Shown here in pieces: positions 24,641 through 35,549 of a DNA stretch of 64,000 nucleotides. The notes under the pieces were generated by a model that saw only the letters and a program-made list of their open reading frames with translations, made no database searches and was not told the origin of the DNA. Each line of letters begins with the position of its first letter. The first letter of the stretch is position 1. The stretch spans positions 5,214,512 to 5,278,511 of the forward strand of contig JASSKH010000009.1 of the NCBI GenBank assembly GCA_031763025.1. Direction: 5' to 3'. The translations under genes were made by a program, and so were the position numbers. Source of the stretch: Macrocystis pyrifera. Its lineage: Eukaryota > Sar > Phaeophyceae > Laminariales > Laminariaceae.

Positions 24641-24829
24641 TCTGCCACGGGACAGGGGACTTTGACCAAAACAAACAATTGCCACATCCCTTGGGGGGAG
24701 GCATGACAGCAGTAGTTATTTTCTTTTCTTTTCTTTTCTGTTTTTTTTTTTTCTTTATGTTTTCTTGTTTTGTTTTCTTTGTTTCATTTCGTTTTCTCTC
24801 TTTCAAAGAATATGTATGTCGTGCTTGTG

Positions 24830-25505
24830 CCTGTCATGACCCAGTATGATGAACATGGCCTTGCATGCGGGCAGGGGGGGGGAGAGCAGTAGAAGGGAAA
24901 CTGCAGTGGACGAAAGGAGGAAGGAGGAAGGAGATGGCAGACAGGGGAGCAAGGCACCGGGCAGACTAGGAGGTAGAACATGCCTGTACTACTCGTGCCA
25001 CTAACTGGTGCAGCTGGTTCGAACGTGGTCTTCCTTCGTCTTCCATTTTTTTTATTTGTTGCGTTGATCCTCTGTGATTTTGATTTTATTTATTTCTCTT
25101 CCTTTCTTCGATTGATGGAGTCTTATTGAAGGAGTCGTGTGGCGTGGGTGGATGACGAGCCTGCTTTGCTTGTTTCGTTTTGTCTGACGCCGAGGGGCCG
25201 GGCATAGTTCACGAACGCAGGACAGAGGCGGCACAGGCAGGGTATAGCAAGGTACCGGTTGGACTAGCAGGGAGAACCTGGCTACGCCACTCGTACCACA
25301 AACTGCTGCCGCTACCTGGAGTATGCTGTGTGCTTAGGTTTGCCTGTTATTTTCCCTCGGCTCTTAGTCTTACTGTATTGACGACGCGTAGTGGTGTGTT
25401 TCTTCTTTCTCCCTTTGTATTCCAGCTCTTTTCAAGTGTCTGTCACATCCTCTGCGTCGGGGGCACGACAGTTTGTTTTTAATAGTTATTTATTTTCTTG
25501 TTTCT
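24830..25505 (+). repeat. LINE tail repeat, two units
   Basis: Two successive tail units (AGATGGCAGACAGGGGAGC at about 24930 and GGCAGGGTATAGCAAGGTACC at about 25235) with the shared words GTCGTGTGGCGTGGGTGGAT, GCCTGTTATTTTCC and GTGTCTGTCACATCCTCTGC. The arrangement closely parallels 28310-28985. Confidence 0.65.
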
Positions 25506-25509
25506 CTAT

Positions 25510-25705
25510 TTCATGGAATGTGTAGGTCGTGTCTATCGTATCCGGTATGATGACGTGGCATTGCGTTGCCCACTATGTGCTTACGGCATACATGGCAACG
25601 TAGTCTTTGTGACCATATAACTTGTATCTCTTTTATGATTGAACATTCGGCACGGATACTGTTTGGCTGGATGTCGACGGGTAGGAAAAATCTTTTCATG
25701 TGAAC
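25510..25705 (-). repeat. R1 foldback arm
   Basis: Reverse R1 arm including the outer part (GAATGTGTAGGTCGTG, TATGATGACGTGGCATTGCG) and the inner part (ATTCGGCACGGATACTG, GGATGTCGACGGGTAGG). It ends where the T-rich tail of the next SINE begins. Confidence 0.75.
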
Positions 25706-25740
25706 AACCCACATTGTTGTGGTTACCGCATACCTTTTTT

Positions 25741-26070
25741 TTCTCTTCTTTTTTTTTTTCATCATCACTTTTACTTTCCAGCCCACTCGTAGGAGGTTTC
25801 ACCTTCGACGATCTTCTGGACAAGCCGTGGTCACAGGTGTCGTCCCTGTTCTCCCCCCCGGTACGTGCCTTTAGTGTTTATCGCGCATAGGGTTCAGCAT
25901 TCCCACTGCTCGTCGAATTTCATCGAATGTACAGCTAACTCACGCTCTCGCGCTTTCCGCTAGTCAATTTTATGCAAGAAAAAGTCCCTACGAGCATGCA
26001 CTCGGTGAGACTCGACCCCACGAAATTGATCTTGATAGGCTCGCGGACCACCTACCAAGCCACCGGGGTA
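25741..26070 (-). mobile_element. tRNA-derived SINE copy 1
   Basis: Reads on the minus strand from CCCCGGTGGCTTGGTAGG to an A-rich tail (T-rich on the plus strand at 25735-25760). It has an A-box-like TGGCTTGGTAGG and a B box near GGGTCGAGTCTC. The body shares AGCGCGAGAGCGTGAGTTAG and ACGACACCTGTGACCACGGC with the other copies. Confidence 0.85.
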
Positions 26071-26109
26071 CCTGGTACCTAACAATACAGAATATATAGC
26101 GTAGTTTTC

Positions 26110-26330
26110 TTATCACAGAACTTACGGCTCTCTAGGATTGAAGATTCGGCACAGATACTGGTTGTGCTGGATGTCGGCGGATAGAAACAACGGTTTGATG
26201 TTTGTGTTCTTCACATCAAACCGTTCCTTTCTACACGTCGACATCTAGCACAACCAGTGTCCGTGCCGATTCTTCATTCTTCGAGAGATACAAGTTCTCT
26301 GTCGTCACAAAACTGCGGCACATACAGATA
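26110..26330. repeat. R1 palindrome: two arms head to head
   Basis: A reverse arm (26110-26210) is followed almost immediately by a forward arm (26215-26330), giving an imperfect inverted repeat with arms of about 95 bp around GGTTTGATGTTTGTGTTCTT. Outer sequence continues to about 26430 (GGTGCTGGATATGACAGGCA). This is the most compact R1 pair in the window. Confidence 0.85.
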
Positions 26331-26389
26331 CTACATTGTTACTTATGCATAAACAACAGGAGTACATAATGCAACGCCATGTTCATCAT

Positions 26390-27210
26390 ACCAGGTGCTG
26401 GATATGACAGGCACGACATAAATATCCTATCAGACAAAACAAAAGAAACACAAAGAAAGAGAAGAACAAAGAATAAACAGAAAACAAATGAAAAAAGGTA
26501 CGTTGAAAAGAGCTAAAAAATAAAAAAATAAAATGTCGCGCCTCTACGCAGGAGATGTGGCAGACACTAAAGCAAGAAACACCTACTGTACTCTACTAAT
26601 ACTACTTCTAAATATTATAATCTGAGCTGGAATCCAATCAAACTGAAACCAAGAGGCAAACGTGTAGCACAAAGAACCTCCAGGTAGCGGCAGAAGTCTG
26701 TGGTATGCGCACGCAGCAACTACTATTGTTAATAGTCCACTTGAGACCTTGTTACCCTGTCTGCCGTCTCCATCCTGTGTTCGTCAACTATAGCCCGCCC
26801 CTCAGCGTAATGAACAACACACACGCATGCCATCATACTGGATGCGACAGGCACGACATACACATTCGCATGAAAGAGAGAACACGGAAGAAAACCAAAG
26901 CAAAGAAACACACAAAAAAATAGGAAAACACTCGAAAGAGGATAAGGGGAAAAAAGAGATAGTCTCAGTTGTCGCGCCTCCCCGCAGGAGATGTAGGAGA
27001 CACTCGAGACGAACGAGCTGAGGAGAAAACATCATACAGATAAATGAAGTAAAGGAACCGAGGGAAAATAGCAGGCAGACCGAAGCACAAAGCACGCTCC
27101 AGGTAGTCGCAGCAGTTTGTGGTACGAGTAGCATAGTAGATAGCCAGGTTCTCTCTATAATAGTCCGCCTGGTACCGTGCTACGCTGTCTGGCGTCTCGC
27201 GTTCGTCAAC
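26390..27210 (-). repeat. LINE tail repeat, two reverse units
   Basis: Reverse-complement tail words GGAGATGTGGCAGACAC (near 26555), GGAGATGTAGGAGACAC (near 26985), CTCCAGGTAG(C/T)(G/C)GCAG (near 26685 and 27095) and TACGCTGTCTGGCGTCTC (near 27180). A/T-rich linkers separate them. No coding. Confidence 0.6.
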
Positions 27211-27239
27211 TATGGCCTTGTCCGCCGGCGTCAGACAAT

Positions 27240-27315
27240 ACGAAAAGTTGTGTGGCCACGGAGCTTGTAAGTCTCTAGGATTGAAGAATCGACACGGTCA
27301 CTGGTTTCTCAATGT
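27240..27315 (-). repeat. R1 partial arm
   Basis: Reverse R1 fragment (GGAGCTTGTAAGTCTCTAGG, GAAGAATCGACACGGTCACTGG). Confidence 0.6.
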
Positions 27316-27527
27316 GATGAATACATGCATGTTGGCAGGCAGTGTTCTTCATCGTTCATTGCGCACGTGAGATGTAGAGATGTGGTCTCCGTGGTACAAA
27401 GCTGTTGCCGTACACACCTTTTGACAAAAAAATGAACCAAGAGATATATGATGTTGAAATAAGTTGATTATGAGGCTGCGAATACAGCGCACTCGTGTTT
27501 TATCTCGGGAATGGCTCGAGAGATTTG

Positions 27528-27834
27528 TTTTTTCACTTTGACTTTCCAGCCCACTCGTAGGAGGTTTTACCCTCGACGATCTTCTGGACAAGCCGTGGTC
27601 ACAGGTGTCGTTCCTTCTCCACCCCGGTACGTGCTTTTTTTTTTATCGCGCATAGGGTTCAGCATTCCCACTGCTCGTCGATTTCCATCGAATGTAGCTA
27701 ACTCACGCTTTCGCGCTTTCCGCTTATCAATTTTTTATGCAAGAAAACGTCCCTACGAGCATGCACTCGGTGAGATTTGAACCCACGAAATTGATCTTGA
27801 TAGGCACGCGGACCACCTACCAAGCCACCGGGGA
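27528..27834 (-). mobile_element. tRNA-derived SINE copy 2
   Basis: Reverse copy from CCCCGGTGGCTTGGTAGG (about 27831) through the B-box region GGGTTCAAATCTC to the GGCTGGAAAGTCAAAGTG tail. Very similar to copies 1, 3 and 4. Confidence 0.85.
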
Positions 27835-27877
27835 CATAAAATGAAACAACACATTCACGCTATGTTGTGTGTTTCTT

Positions 27878-27985
27878 TCACTAACCGTTCTTTTTGCCGT
27901 CTACATCCAGCACAACCAGCGTCCGTGCCAGCTTTTCGATCCTAGAGAGATACAAGTTCTGTTGTCACAAACCTACGCCGCACGG
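27878..27985 (+). repeat. R1 foldback arm abutting a LINE fragment
   Basis: Forward R1 arm (GTCTACATCCAGCACAACCA, then GAGAGATACAAGTTCTGTTG) followed at about 27998 by LINE-derived sequence. Confidence 0.7.
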
Positions 27986-27997
27986 ATACTATTAATA

Positions 27998-28370
27998 GAC
28001 TTGGCATAGATGCATAATCGAAGACCTTAGGGAGTTTCGAGACACCGAAGGGTCAACGGAACCTGCCCCATTGGTGTTTGGAGTTGAGACTGCGCTGTGG
28101 TCCTTGCTGCTGCCGAACGGCTCATGGTGAGATGGAACGAGGCTGTGGCAGAGCTGAGTAGGCAGCACCGCGCATCCGCCGTTGGTGGTGTCCAAGGGCA
28201 TGGGGTGGGGGGGGGGCAACAGGAGGAGTGGCAGAAAACCCGACCAACGGAATGCGGAGAGGGGGGGGAACAGGAGGAGTAGAAGGAGACCTGCGGTGTG
28301 GTCGAGAGTAGAAAGGAGATGGCAGACAGGGTAGCAAGGCACCAGGCCGACTAGCAAGTCAGAAGTAGAA
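27998..28370 (+). mobile_element. LINE fragment F (3' end of ORF and tail)
   Basis: Begins GACTTGGCATAGATGCATAA and matches 45330-45740: the frame region IVEDLREFR, the segment ATGGTGAGATGGAACGAGGC, a G-rich stretch, and the terminal words ATGGCAGACAGGGTAGCAAG. It is strongly 5'-truncated. Confidence 0.8.
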
Positions 28371-28985
28371 CATACCTATACTACTGGTGCCACCAACTGG
28401 TGCAGCTGGTTCTAACGTGATCTTCCTTTGTCTTCCTTACGATTTGTATTTGGTTTCTTGCGCTGACCCTCGGTGATTTTTATTTTATTTATTTATCTTC
28501 CTTCTTCGATTGATAAGGTTAACTTCATTGAAGGAGTCGTGTGGCGTGGGTTGATGACGAGCCTGCTTTGCTTGTTTCGTATTGTCAGAGCCCGAGGGGC
28601 CGGGAATATAGTTGACGAACGCAGGACGGAGGCGGCAGACAGGGTAGCAAGGTACCCGGCGGACTAGCAGGGAGAAGATGGCTATGCTACTCCTACCCCA
28701 AACTGCTGAGGCTCGGTGCTTTGGTTTGCCTGTTATTTTCTCTTGGTTCTTAGTCTTTCTCTGTTTACGACGAGTAGTGGTGTTTTTTATATTTTTCCTT
28801 CTCTTTCCAGCTCGTTCTTTTCTAGTGTCAGCTACATCCCCTGCGCAGGGGGCACGACAATTTGTTCCTTATATTTCATCTTTTTTCTTTTTGTCTTTTG
28901 ATCTCTATCGTTTGTTTTTGTTTTATTTTCTTTGTTTCGTTTCGTTTATCTATTAAATGGAATGTGGATGTCGTGCCTATCATAT
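28371..28985 (+). repeat. LINE tail repeat unit
   Basis: Same order of words as 24960-25505: CAACTGGTGCAGCTGG, GGAGTCGTGTGGCGTGGG, GCAAGGTACCCGGCGGACTA, GCCTGTTATTTTCTC and CCCCTGCGCAGGGGGCACGA, ending with an R1 outer fragment near 28965. Confidence 0.65.
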
Positions 28986-29029
28986 CCAGCATGATGACAT
29001 GTTGTTGTTGTTGTTTTTGTTGTTGTTGT

Positions 29030-29225
29030 TTTCTTCACATTAAACCGTTCTTTCTACGCGTCGACATCCAGCACAACCAGTGCCCGTGCCGATTCTTCAA
29101 ACCTAGAGAGATACAAGTTATTTGGTCACAAAGCTACGCCACAGAGATACTACGTTGCCACGTATGTAATGCAATGCCATGTCATCATACTGCGTACGAC
29201 AGGTACGACATACACATTCCATGAC
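29030..29225 (+). repeat. R1 foldback arm
   Basis: Full forward arm: TTCTTCACATTAAACCGTTC, CGTCGACATCCAGCACAACC, GAGAGATACAAGTTATTTGG, then the outer part GCCATGTCATCATACTGCG and CGACATACACATTCCATGA. Confidence 0.85.
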
Positions 29226-29325
29226 TTAGAGAAACAAAAACGAAACAAAGAGAAAAAACAAAAACAAAAACAAAGGCAATTCGAAAGAGAAAAGAAACAA
29301 AAAAAAGAAACTAAAATATACCTGG

Positions 29326-29978
29326 TATATGTATATACTTCAGTATAGCAACAAACCATCGTACCCCCACGTAGGGGACGTGGCAGACACTTGAAAAGAA
29401 CGAGCTGGAAAAAAAAAAAAAAGAAAAGAAGAAAACACCACTAGTCGTCAACAGAGTAAGACTAAGAACCAAGGTAAAAATAACAGTCGAACCAAACAAA
29501 GAACAAGGCATGCTCCAGGTAGCGGCAGCAGTTTATGGTACGAGTAGCACAGCCAGGGTCTCCCTGCTGGCCCGCCTGGTACCTTGCTACCCTGTCTGCC
29601 ACCATCGTCCAGCGTTCGTCAACTATGCCCGGCCCCTCGGCGTCAGACAGTACGGAACTAGCAGAGCAGGCTCGTCATCCACCCACGCCACACGACTCCT
29701 TCAATAAGGCTTATCAATCGGAGAAAGGAAGAGAAATGAAAATCACATAGGGTCACCGCAAAGAAGACAATAAAATGAAATAAACAAAAACAAAAACAAC
29801 AGGAGGACAAAGGAAGACCACGTTCGAACCAGCTGCACCAGTTGGTGGTACGAGTAGTATAGGCATGTTCTACTTCTTAGTCTGCCCGGTACCTGGCTAC
29901 CCTATCTGCCATCTCCTTCCTACTTTCGTCCACTGCAGTTTCCCTGCTACTCCTCTTCCCCCCCCTCTCCGCATTCCC
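29326..29978 (-). repeat. 0.65-kb tail-repeat duplication, left copy
   Basis: Nearly identical to 34104-34757 in the same orientation, from ACCTGGTATATGTATATACT to CTCTCCGCATTCCC. It contains reverse LINE tail units (CTGGTACCTTGCTACCCTGT, GGCCCCTCGGCGTCAGACAG). The high identity points to a recent duplication. Confidence 0.85.
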
Positions 29979-30145
29979 TTGGTCGGGATTCCTGCTACTC
30001 CTCTTGTTGCCCCTCCTCCCCCCATTCCCTTGGACACCACCCACGGCGGATGCGCGGCGCTGCCTGCTCAGCTCAGCCTCAGCCTCGTGCCACCTCACCA
30101 TGAACCGTTCGGCTGCTTCCAGGATCCCCCGGTACCACTTACCGT
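29877..30145 (-). mobile_element. LINE fragment G (extreme 3' end)
   Basis: Reverse LINE 3' end encoding the recurrent peptide KWYRGILEAAERFMVRWHEA followed by a G/R-rich low-complexity region and MADRVARYRAD. It abuts the 3' end of zinc/OTU copy A. Confidence 0.8.
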
Positions 30146-30336
30146 CATGTCGTGTACATATATAACTGCAATTAATTGGCGACATAGCCCAAAGCCAACC
30201 AAACTAAATGTATTGGTGTAGGAAACGGTGAAGGATGTAATAATCGCGTTTATTTATGAATGTAATGTGAAACGTAAGATCGGGTGACGCAAGAGTAAGA
30301 ATGACATTCGTCTAATAATAAGAATAACATATTTCA

Positions 30337-30669
30337 TCAGTGTGGGGAGAGAGTGGAGTAGTGCTGGGCATGTGGATGATATACAACATACAGGCTGTTG
30401 TTTAAAGGAAGGTTTGGGACAGGAGAGAAAGCAGCAGTGCCGGCAACGACAACGGTTATGGAAATGTTGTATAGTTTGTTGCTGGGCGGCCGCGATTTCG
30501 ATGTAGCTAGCATAGGAGTTTGGATGAGACATGATATATATGTGTAAATAGTCTTCCAGGACGCTGTAGTAACGAGGCGGGAGGCCCAGAATGTGGATCT
30601 GTTCGCTGTTGAACCCGTTGGATATGTGTAGGAAGAAATAATCGTGGTTTTGGGAAATGTGGGAAACAA
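30337..30669 (-). CDS. OTU-like C-terminal segment in copy A
   Basis: The minus-strand frame ends LYNISITVVVAGTAAF, SLYVVYHPHAQHYSTL and a stop. The I-x-V strand followed by a hydrophobic strand and a final HYSTL resembles the last part of OTU deubiquitinase folds, where the catalytic His sits in an 'HY' motif. The Cys-containing N-terminal OTU motif was not found. The assignment is weak by itself but is supported by conservation in three copies. Confidence 0.4.
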   Translation of the reverse strand: MFPTFPKTTIISSYTYPTGSTANRSTFWASRLVTTASWKTIYTYISCLIQTPMLATSKSRPPSNKLYNISITVVVAGTAAFSPVPNLPLNNSLYVVYHPHAQHYSTLSPH

Positions 30670-31058
30670 TTTGTTTCCTTTCGTTCGTCCTGGATGGCGA
30701 CAATCTGCTTGGCGTACTGCTGCGGAATTCCGCGAAGCCCTGGAGCAGGCGAAATGGAAGGGAGTCTTTTTGCGCTTGATGACGATGTCTCCGTCTTTGG
30801 TGGTGGAGTCCGTCAGGCGGCAGTTGTAGCACTTGCCACGGACCTGGTCGAAGTAAACATATAGGGTGCGCGGGACGGGAGTGGCGTGCAGGGAATGGCG
30901 GGGGAGAGGGGGGGGCAGAGTTCATTATTTGTACTACTCTACAGCGGCACAACAGCACCACGTAGTCGCTCGCTATACGACGGCAGCAGCAGCAGCAGAA
31001 GCAGCAAGTACGTAATTTCATTGACGATACAGAAATATGTAGACACACAAGTGTACCG

Positions 31059-31380
31059 GCGTCCCCGGTGGCTTGGTAGGTGGTCCGCGTGCCTATCAAG
31101 ATCAATTTCGTGGGTTCAAATCTCACCGAGTGCATGCTCGTAGGGACTTTTTCTTGCATAAAAAATTGATAACGGAAAGCGCGAGAGCGTGAGTTAGCTA
31201 CATTGGATGAAAATCGATGAGCAGTGGGAATGCTGAACCCTATGCGCAACACAAAATAAAGGCAAGTACCGGGGGGGAAAAGGGACGACACCTGTGACCA
31301 CGGCTTGTCCAGAAGATCGTCGAGGGTAAAACCTCCTACGAGTGGGCTGGAAAGTAAAAGTGATGATGAAAAAAAAAAAA
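31059..31380 (+). mobile_element. tRNA-derived SINE copy 3, nested in zinc/OTU copy A
   Basis: Cleanest copy: GGCGTCCCCGGTGGCTTGG, A-box TGGCTTGGTAGG, B box GGGTTCAAATC, body AAGCGCGAGAGCGTGAGTTA, and an A-run tail (about 17 A) ending near 31386. The uninterrupted sequence at 59200-59215 in copy C shows the empty site. A GTAC-containing sequence flanks both sides, compatible with a short target duplication. Confidence 0.9.
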
Positions 31381-31619
31381 AAAAAAGTACAGTACAGTAC
31401 ACACACAAATCACGTCCAGCATGACGTACGGCAACAACGCAGCAGCACCACAAAAAAAATCGTTGACGATACAGAAATATATCAGATATACACACGCACA
31501 AGTTTAAGTGTCATAGCCCCACACAAATCATGTCCAGCATGATGTACGGCAACAACTCAGCAGCGCCACAAAACGACCAGGAAACACAATTATCCGAGTA
31601 CATACAAACATTCAGTGAA

Positions 31620-31640
31620 TATTGCGGCAACACTAAAAGC

Positions 31641-31676
<36 letters not shown>

Positions 31677-32760
31677 GCAGAAGCAGCAACGGATCGCCAC
31701 AGCGATGGCAGCAGCAGCATATGAAAAGAAGGGAGAAAAAAAGTATGTACCCCGAGGCCGTCCGAAAAGTATTTTCGGTACCTCACTATAGACCCACCTC
31801 CGCATGCTGTACGGCAACAACGCAGCAGCAGCATAGCAACAACACGAAATACGAGAAAAAGTAGTACGTACGCAAAATGCAGGAGCAAAACGACCAAAAT
31901 ATTTTTTTTACGTATAAAAAAAAACATTTGGGTACAAAAATGGCCAATAAAAACAATAATCCGCGTTGGCAGCAACCGCATACGTAGCAACGATATGAAA
32001 ATAAGGAAGAAAAAAAGTATGTACCCTGGTATGCCGCAATCGCAAAACCTACGGAATTTCATTGACGATACCGAAATATGTACACACAAAAGTGCAGCAT
32101 GATGTACGGCAACAAAAAACGCAACAGCACCACAGCAGCAACATAGCAACGATATATATGAAAATAACCAAGCCAAAAACGAGAAATTGCAGTACGTACG
32201 CAAAATGCAGGAGCAAAACGACAAAAAAAAAAAAATCACGTATCAAAAGGAACCATTTGAGTACAAAAACGACCAAGAAAAACAGTAATCCGAGTACATA
32301 CGTACGAACATTCAGTGGATATTGCGGCAGCATTAGCAGCAGCAGCAGCAGAAAGCAGCCACAGCATTAGCAGCAGCAGAAGCTGCAACGAATCGCCGCA
32401 GCGTTGGCAGCGTTGGCAGCAGCAGCAGCAGCAGCATAGCAACGATATGAAAATAAGGAAGAAAAAAAGCATGTACGCTGGTATGCCGCCATCGCAAAAC
32501 CTACGGAATTGACGATCCGAAAATATGTACGATTCCAGCATGATGCACGGCAACAACGCAGCAGCACTGCATACAGCAGCAGCAGCAATTGCACAGGAGC
32601 AGCAGGTGAACAGCACGGCAACAACGCAGCAGCACTACAGCAGCAGCGAGTGCACAGGAGAAGCAGGTGCACAGCAGCAGCAGCACTCATCGCGTGGCGC
32701 TGACAGCAGCAGCAGCAGCAGCGGCAGCCGAAAACGAGCAAAAAATGAGTACGTGAGGTA
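31620..32760 (-). repeat. CAG/CTG repeat array of copy A
   Basis: On the plus strand, many CAG runs separated by recurring spacers (GCAACGATATGAAAATAAGG, GGTATGCCGC(A/C)ATCGCAAAACC, ATTCAGTG(G/A)ATATTGCGGCA). The pattern is nested: CAG microsatellites embedded in longer tandemly reused spacers. It lies between a GTGAGT donor and the 3' coding segment of copy A, so it is probably intronic. Confidence 0.8.
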
Positions 32761-33778
32761 ACCAAAACATGTACACACAGAAATCGTGTGCATGCACCGA
32801 AAATGCACCACAGTAGCAGCTGCACTCACGTCGTTCGGTGCAGCGGTGACGGCGACAGCTGAATCCTCCGTTCCTTCGTTCACGTCCCGCAAACAGTTGT
32901 GCATGTGCGCATTCGCGTGCACTGTGTGTAAGAGGAGCCGACGCAACGCACGAAGGGGAAAGCACGAGCATGGATGAGTCAAAAAAAAAAAAAAAAAAAC
33001 GCTTTGACGTAGGATTGCATGCAAAAAGGCAATTGAAAACCCCCAAAAAACGTACTGGCAACATACAGCATGCACAATAGACGTAAGACACTCACCACTG
33101 TCAGCAGTCTCGAGGGAGTACGAGACAGTCCCTTCCTTGATCGGGCGAGCACAGAACTCGCAGTCGGTTGCCCTGTCAGGATGATCCCGCCACCACGCAC
33201 GTGAGATCCTTGCAGGTGGCGAAGGCCACGTTTTTGCCACCAGGCGCGGAGTTCTTGACCAAGTGCTGATCCGTGCACTGGTCGCAAACAACAGCCGGCA
33301 CCAGGTCGGTATTTGTCGTTGCCGCTCTCTTGCCAGAGGGCGAGGACCACGCGCCTCTCGACGAGGGGGAGGTGAGCTTAGGGGGCGTGGAGAAGGGAGA
33401 GGCGGGGGTTGCAGCACCAGCAGGTTCGCCACCGACAGCAGCAGCTTGGCTGCCGACAGCTGCACCTATCTATGCCGTTCGTCGAAGGCGAGACGGCTCT
33501 TTTAGGCGCCGTGCGAAGAGCTGTCTTTGGTTGGCAGTTTGCGGAAGAAGAAAGAAGAAAAGGTCGTTTGGCTGTTTGGCGAAGAAGAAAGAAGAAAGGT
33601 TGTTTGTGGCATTTCGGCTGTTTCAAAGAAGGAAGAAAGGTTGTTTGGCTGTTCGGCTGTTTCAAAGAAGAAGGGTTGTTTGCGAAGAGCTGTCTATCAG
33701 TCGGTCTGTCTGCCAAGAGCTAGCAAGTGACAACGACCTCAAAAATCGTAATTATAGTTGTATCTATATATATATATT

Positions 33779-34094
33779 TTTACTCATCACTTTCACTTTC
33801 CAGCCTAATTCGTAAGAGGTTTTTACCCTCGACGACCTTCTGGACAAGCCGTGGTCACAGGTGTCTTCCCTTCTCCCCCCCGGTACGTGCCTTTATTTTT
33901 TATCGCGCATAGGGTTCAGCATTCCCACTGCTCGTCGATTTTCATCGAATGTAGCTAACTCACGCTCTCGCGCTTTCCGCTAATCAATCCCTTTTATGCA
34001 AGAAAAAGCCCCTACGAGCATGCACTCGGTGAGACTTGAACCCACGAAATTGATCTTGATCGGCACGCGGACCACCTACCAAGCCACTGGGGAC
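33779..34094 (-). mobile_element. tRNA-derived SINE copy 4
   Basis: Reverse copy from GTCCCCAGTGGCTTGGTAGG to TGGAAAGTGAAAGTGATG. Its tail directly abuts the A/T-rich 5' leader of zinc/OTU copy A. Confidence 0.85.
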
Positions 34095-34103
34095 GCAGAT
34101 ATA

Positions 34104-34757
34104 CCTGGTATATGTATATACTTCAGTATAGCAACAAACCATCGTACCCCCTCGTAGGGGACGTGGCAGACACTTGAAAAGAACGAGCTGGAAAAAAAAG
34201 GAAAAAAAGAAAACACCACTAGTCGTCAACAGAGTAAGACTAAGAACCAAGGGAAAAATAACAGGCAAACCAAACAAATCACAAGGCATGCTCCAGGTGG
34301 CGGCAGCAGTTTATGGTACGAGTAGCACAGCCAGGGTCTCCCTGCTGGCCCGCCTGGTACCTTGCTACCCTGTCTGCCACCATCGTCCAGCGTTCGTCAA
34401 CTATGCCCGGCCCCTCGGCGTCAGACAGTACGAAACAAGCAAAGCAGGCTCGTCATCCACCCACGCCACACGACTCCTTCAATAAGGCTTATCAATCGGA
34501 GAAAGGAAGAGAAGTGAAAATCACATAGGGTCACCGCAAAGAAGACAATAAAATGAAATAAAAATAAACAAAAACAATAGGAAGACAAAGGAAGACCACG
34601 TTCGAACCAGCTGCACCAGTTGGTGGTACGAGTAGTATAGGCATGTTCTACTTCTTAGTCTGCCCGGTACCTGGCTACCCTATCTGCCATCTCCTTCCTA
34701 CTTTCGTCCACTGCAGTTTCCCTTCTACTCCTCTTCCCCCCCCTCTCCGCATTCCCA
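34104..34757 (-). repeat. 0.65-kb tail-repeat duplication, right copy
   Basis: Partner of 29326-29978. Homology ends at CTCTCCGCATTCCC, where this copy switches to ATGGCATTTAATTGCCCACT, the start of a different repeat block. Confidence 0.85.
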
Positions 34758-35396
34758 TGGCATTTAATTGCCCACTATGTGCTTACTGCATGTGTGTGTG
34801 TGTTCTTCACATTAAACCGTTCTTCTACTCGTCGACATCCAGCAAGCCCAGTGTCCGTGCTGATTCTTCACCCTAGAAAGATACGAGCTCTGTGGTCACA
34901 GACTACGACACAGATATAACACACCGTAATGCATTAATAGCCTACGCAATGCCATGCCTTCGCACTAGGTGCGGCCGACACAACATACATATATACATTC
35001 GCCAGCAACCAAAATACACCATAAAGAAAGAGAAGCAACGAAGACACCAAACCGAAAAAGAAAAAGAAAATGAGAAGAATCCCAAATAAATAAATAAAAT
35101 GGGAAGCCACAAAGCTCACACACATACTTACCCCGAGCATGAACCAAAAGGGACGTGCAAGGGGGAAGAAACGAGAAGGGAAAAGGGAACTATAATATGC
35201 ATCCCGGTGAACACTTAACTAAGTAAAACGAGAAATAATGAGTGGGCCAAAATACGCTCGTCACCCACCCACTATGTGGTACTTCTTTCATAGGGAAAAG
35301 AAGGGGAAAATATAGGAAAAAGTTAATTCATGGAAAAAAAATCAAAGCACCAAGCCAATACATACCGAACGGCCGCAGCAGTTGCACACGTGGCAA
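34758..35396 (-). repeat. 0.55-0.6-kb block duplicated in inverted orientation
   Basis: Contains an R1 arm (about 34795-34990) and continues through GCCGACACAACATACATATA, CCCAAATAAATAAATAAAAT and GGTGAACACTTAACTAAGTA to GAACGGCCGCAGCAGTTG. The same block lies inverted at 62700-63255. No gene seen within it. Confidence 0.8.
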
Positions 35397-35545
35397 CATA
35401 GTATCTCTGTAGCGTAGCTTTGTGACCACAGAACATCTTGCATCTCTTCTAGAGGACTGAAGATTCGGCACGGACACTGGTTGTGCTGGATGTCGACGGG
35501 CAGAAAGAATTTCAAGAACGGTTTAGTGTGAAGAACACACACAGG
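35380..35545 (-). repeat. R1 foldback arm
   Basis: Reverse arm (GTAGCTTTGTGACCACAGAA, GAAGATTCGGCACGGACACT, GGATGTCGACGGGCAGAAAG, GGTTTAGTGTGAAGAACAC). It forms an inverted pair with the arm at 34795. Confidence 0.75.
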
Positions 35546-35549
35546 GGCA

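Larger units (their letters stand above)
30146..33770 (-). repeat. 3.3-kb zinc/OTU gene unit, copy A (with SINE insertion)
   Basis: Reverse copy of the unit seen at 53.9-56.8 and 57-60 kb. From its 5' end (about 33,770): A/T leader, GAAACAGCCGAA-type repeats, a Pro/Ala-rich frame, a CxxC segment (VVCDQCTDQHLVKNSAPGG), a second CxxC (TDCEFCARPIKEG), a GTGAGT donor, a short exon-like block (HMHNCLRDVNEG), a long CAG/CTG array, then CYNCRLTDS...HFAC and an OTU-like C-terminus. No single frame spans it. A SINE (31059-31380) lies inside; without it the copy is about 3.3 kb. The 3' end is slightly shorter than in B and C and abuts LINE fragment G. Confidence 0.8.

Noticed and set aside
30254-31501. 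415-codon open frame on the minus strand
   Set aside because: It runs through zinc/OTU copy A, an inserted SINE and a CTG-type stretch in one frame. Its reading disagrees with the frame conserved among copies, so it is fortuitous.
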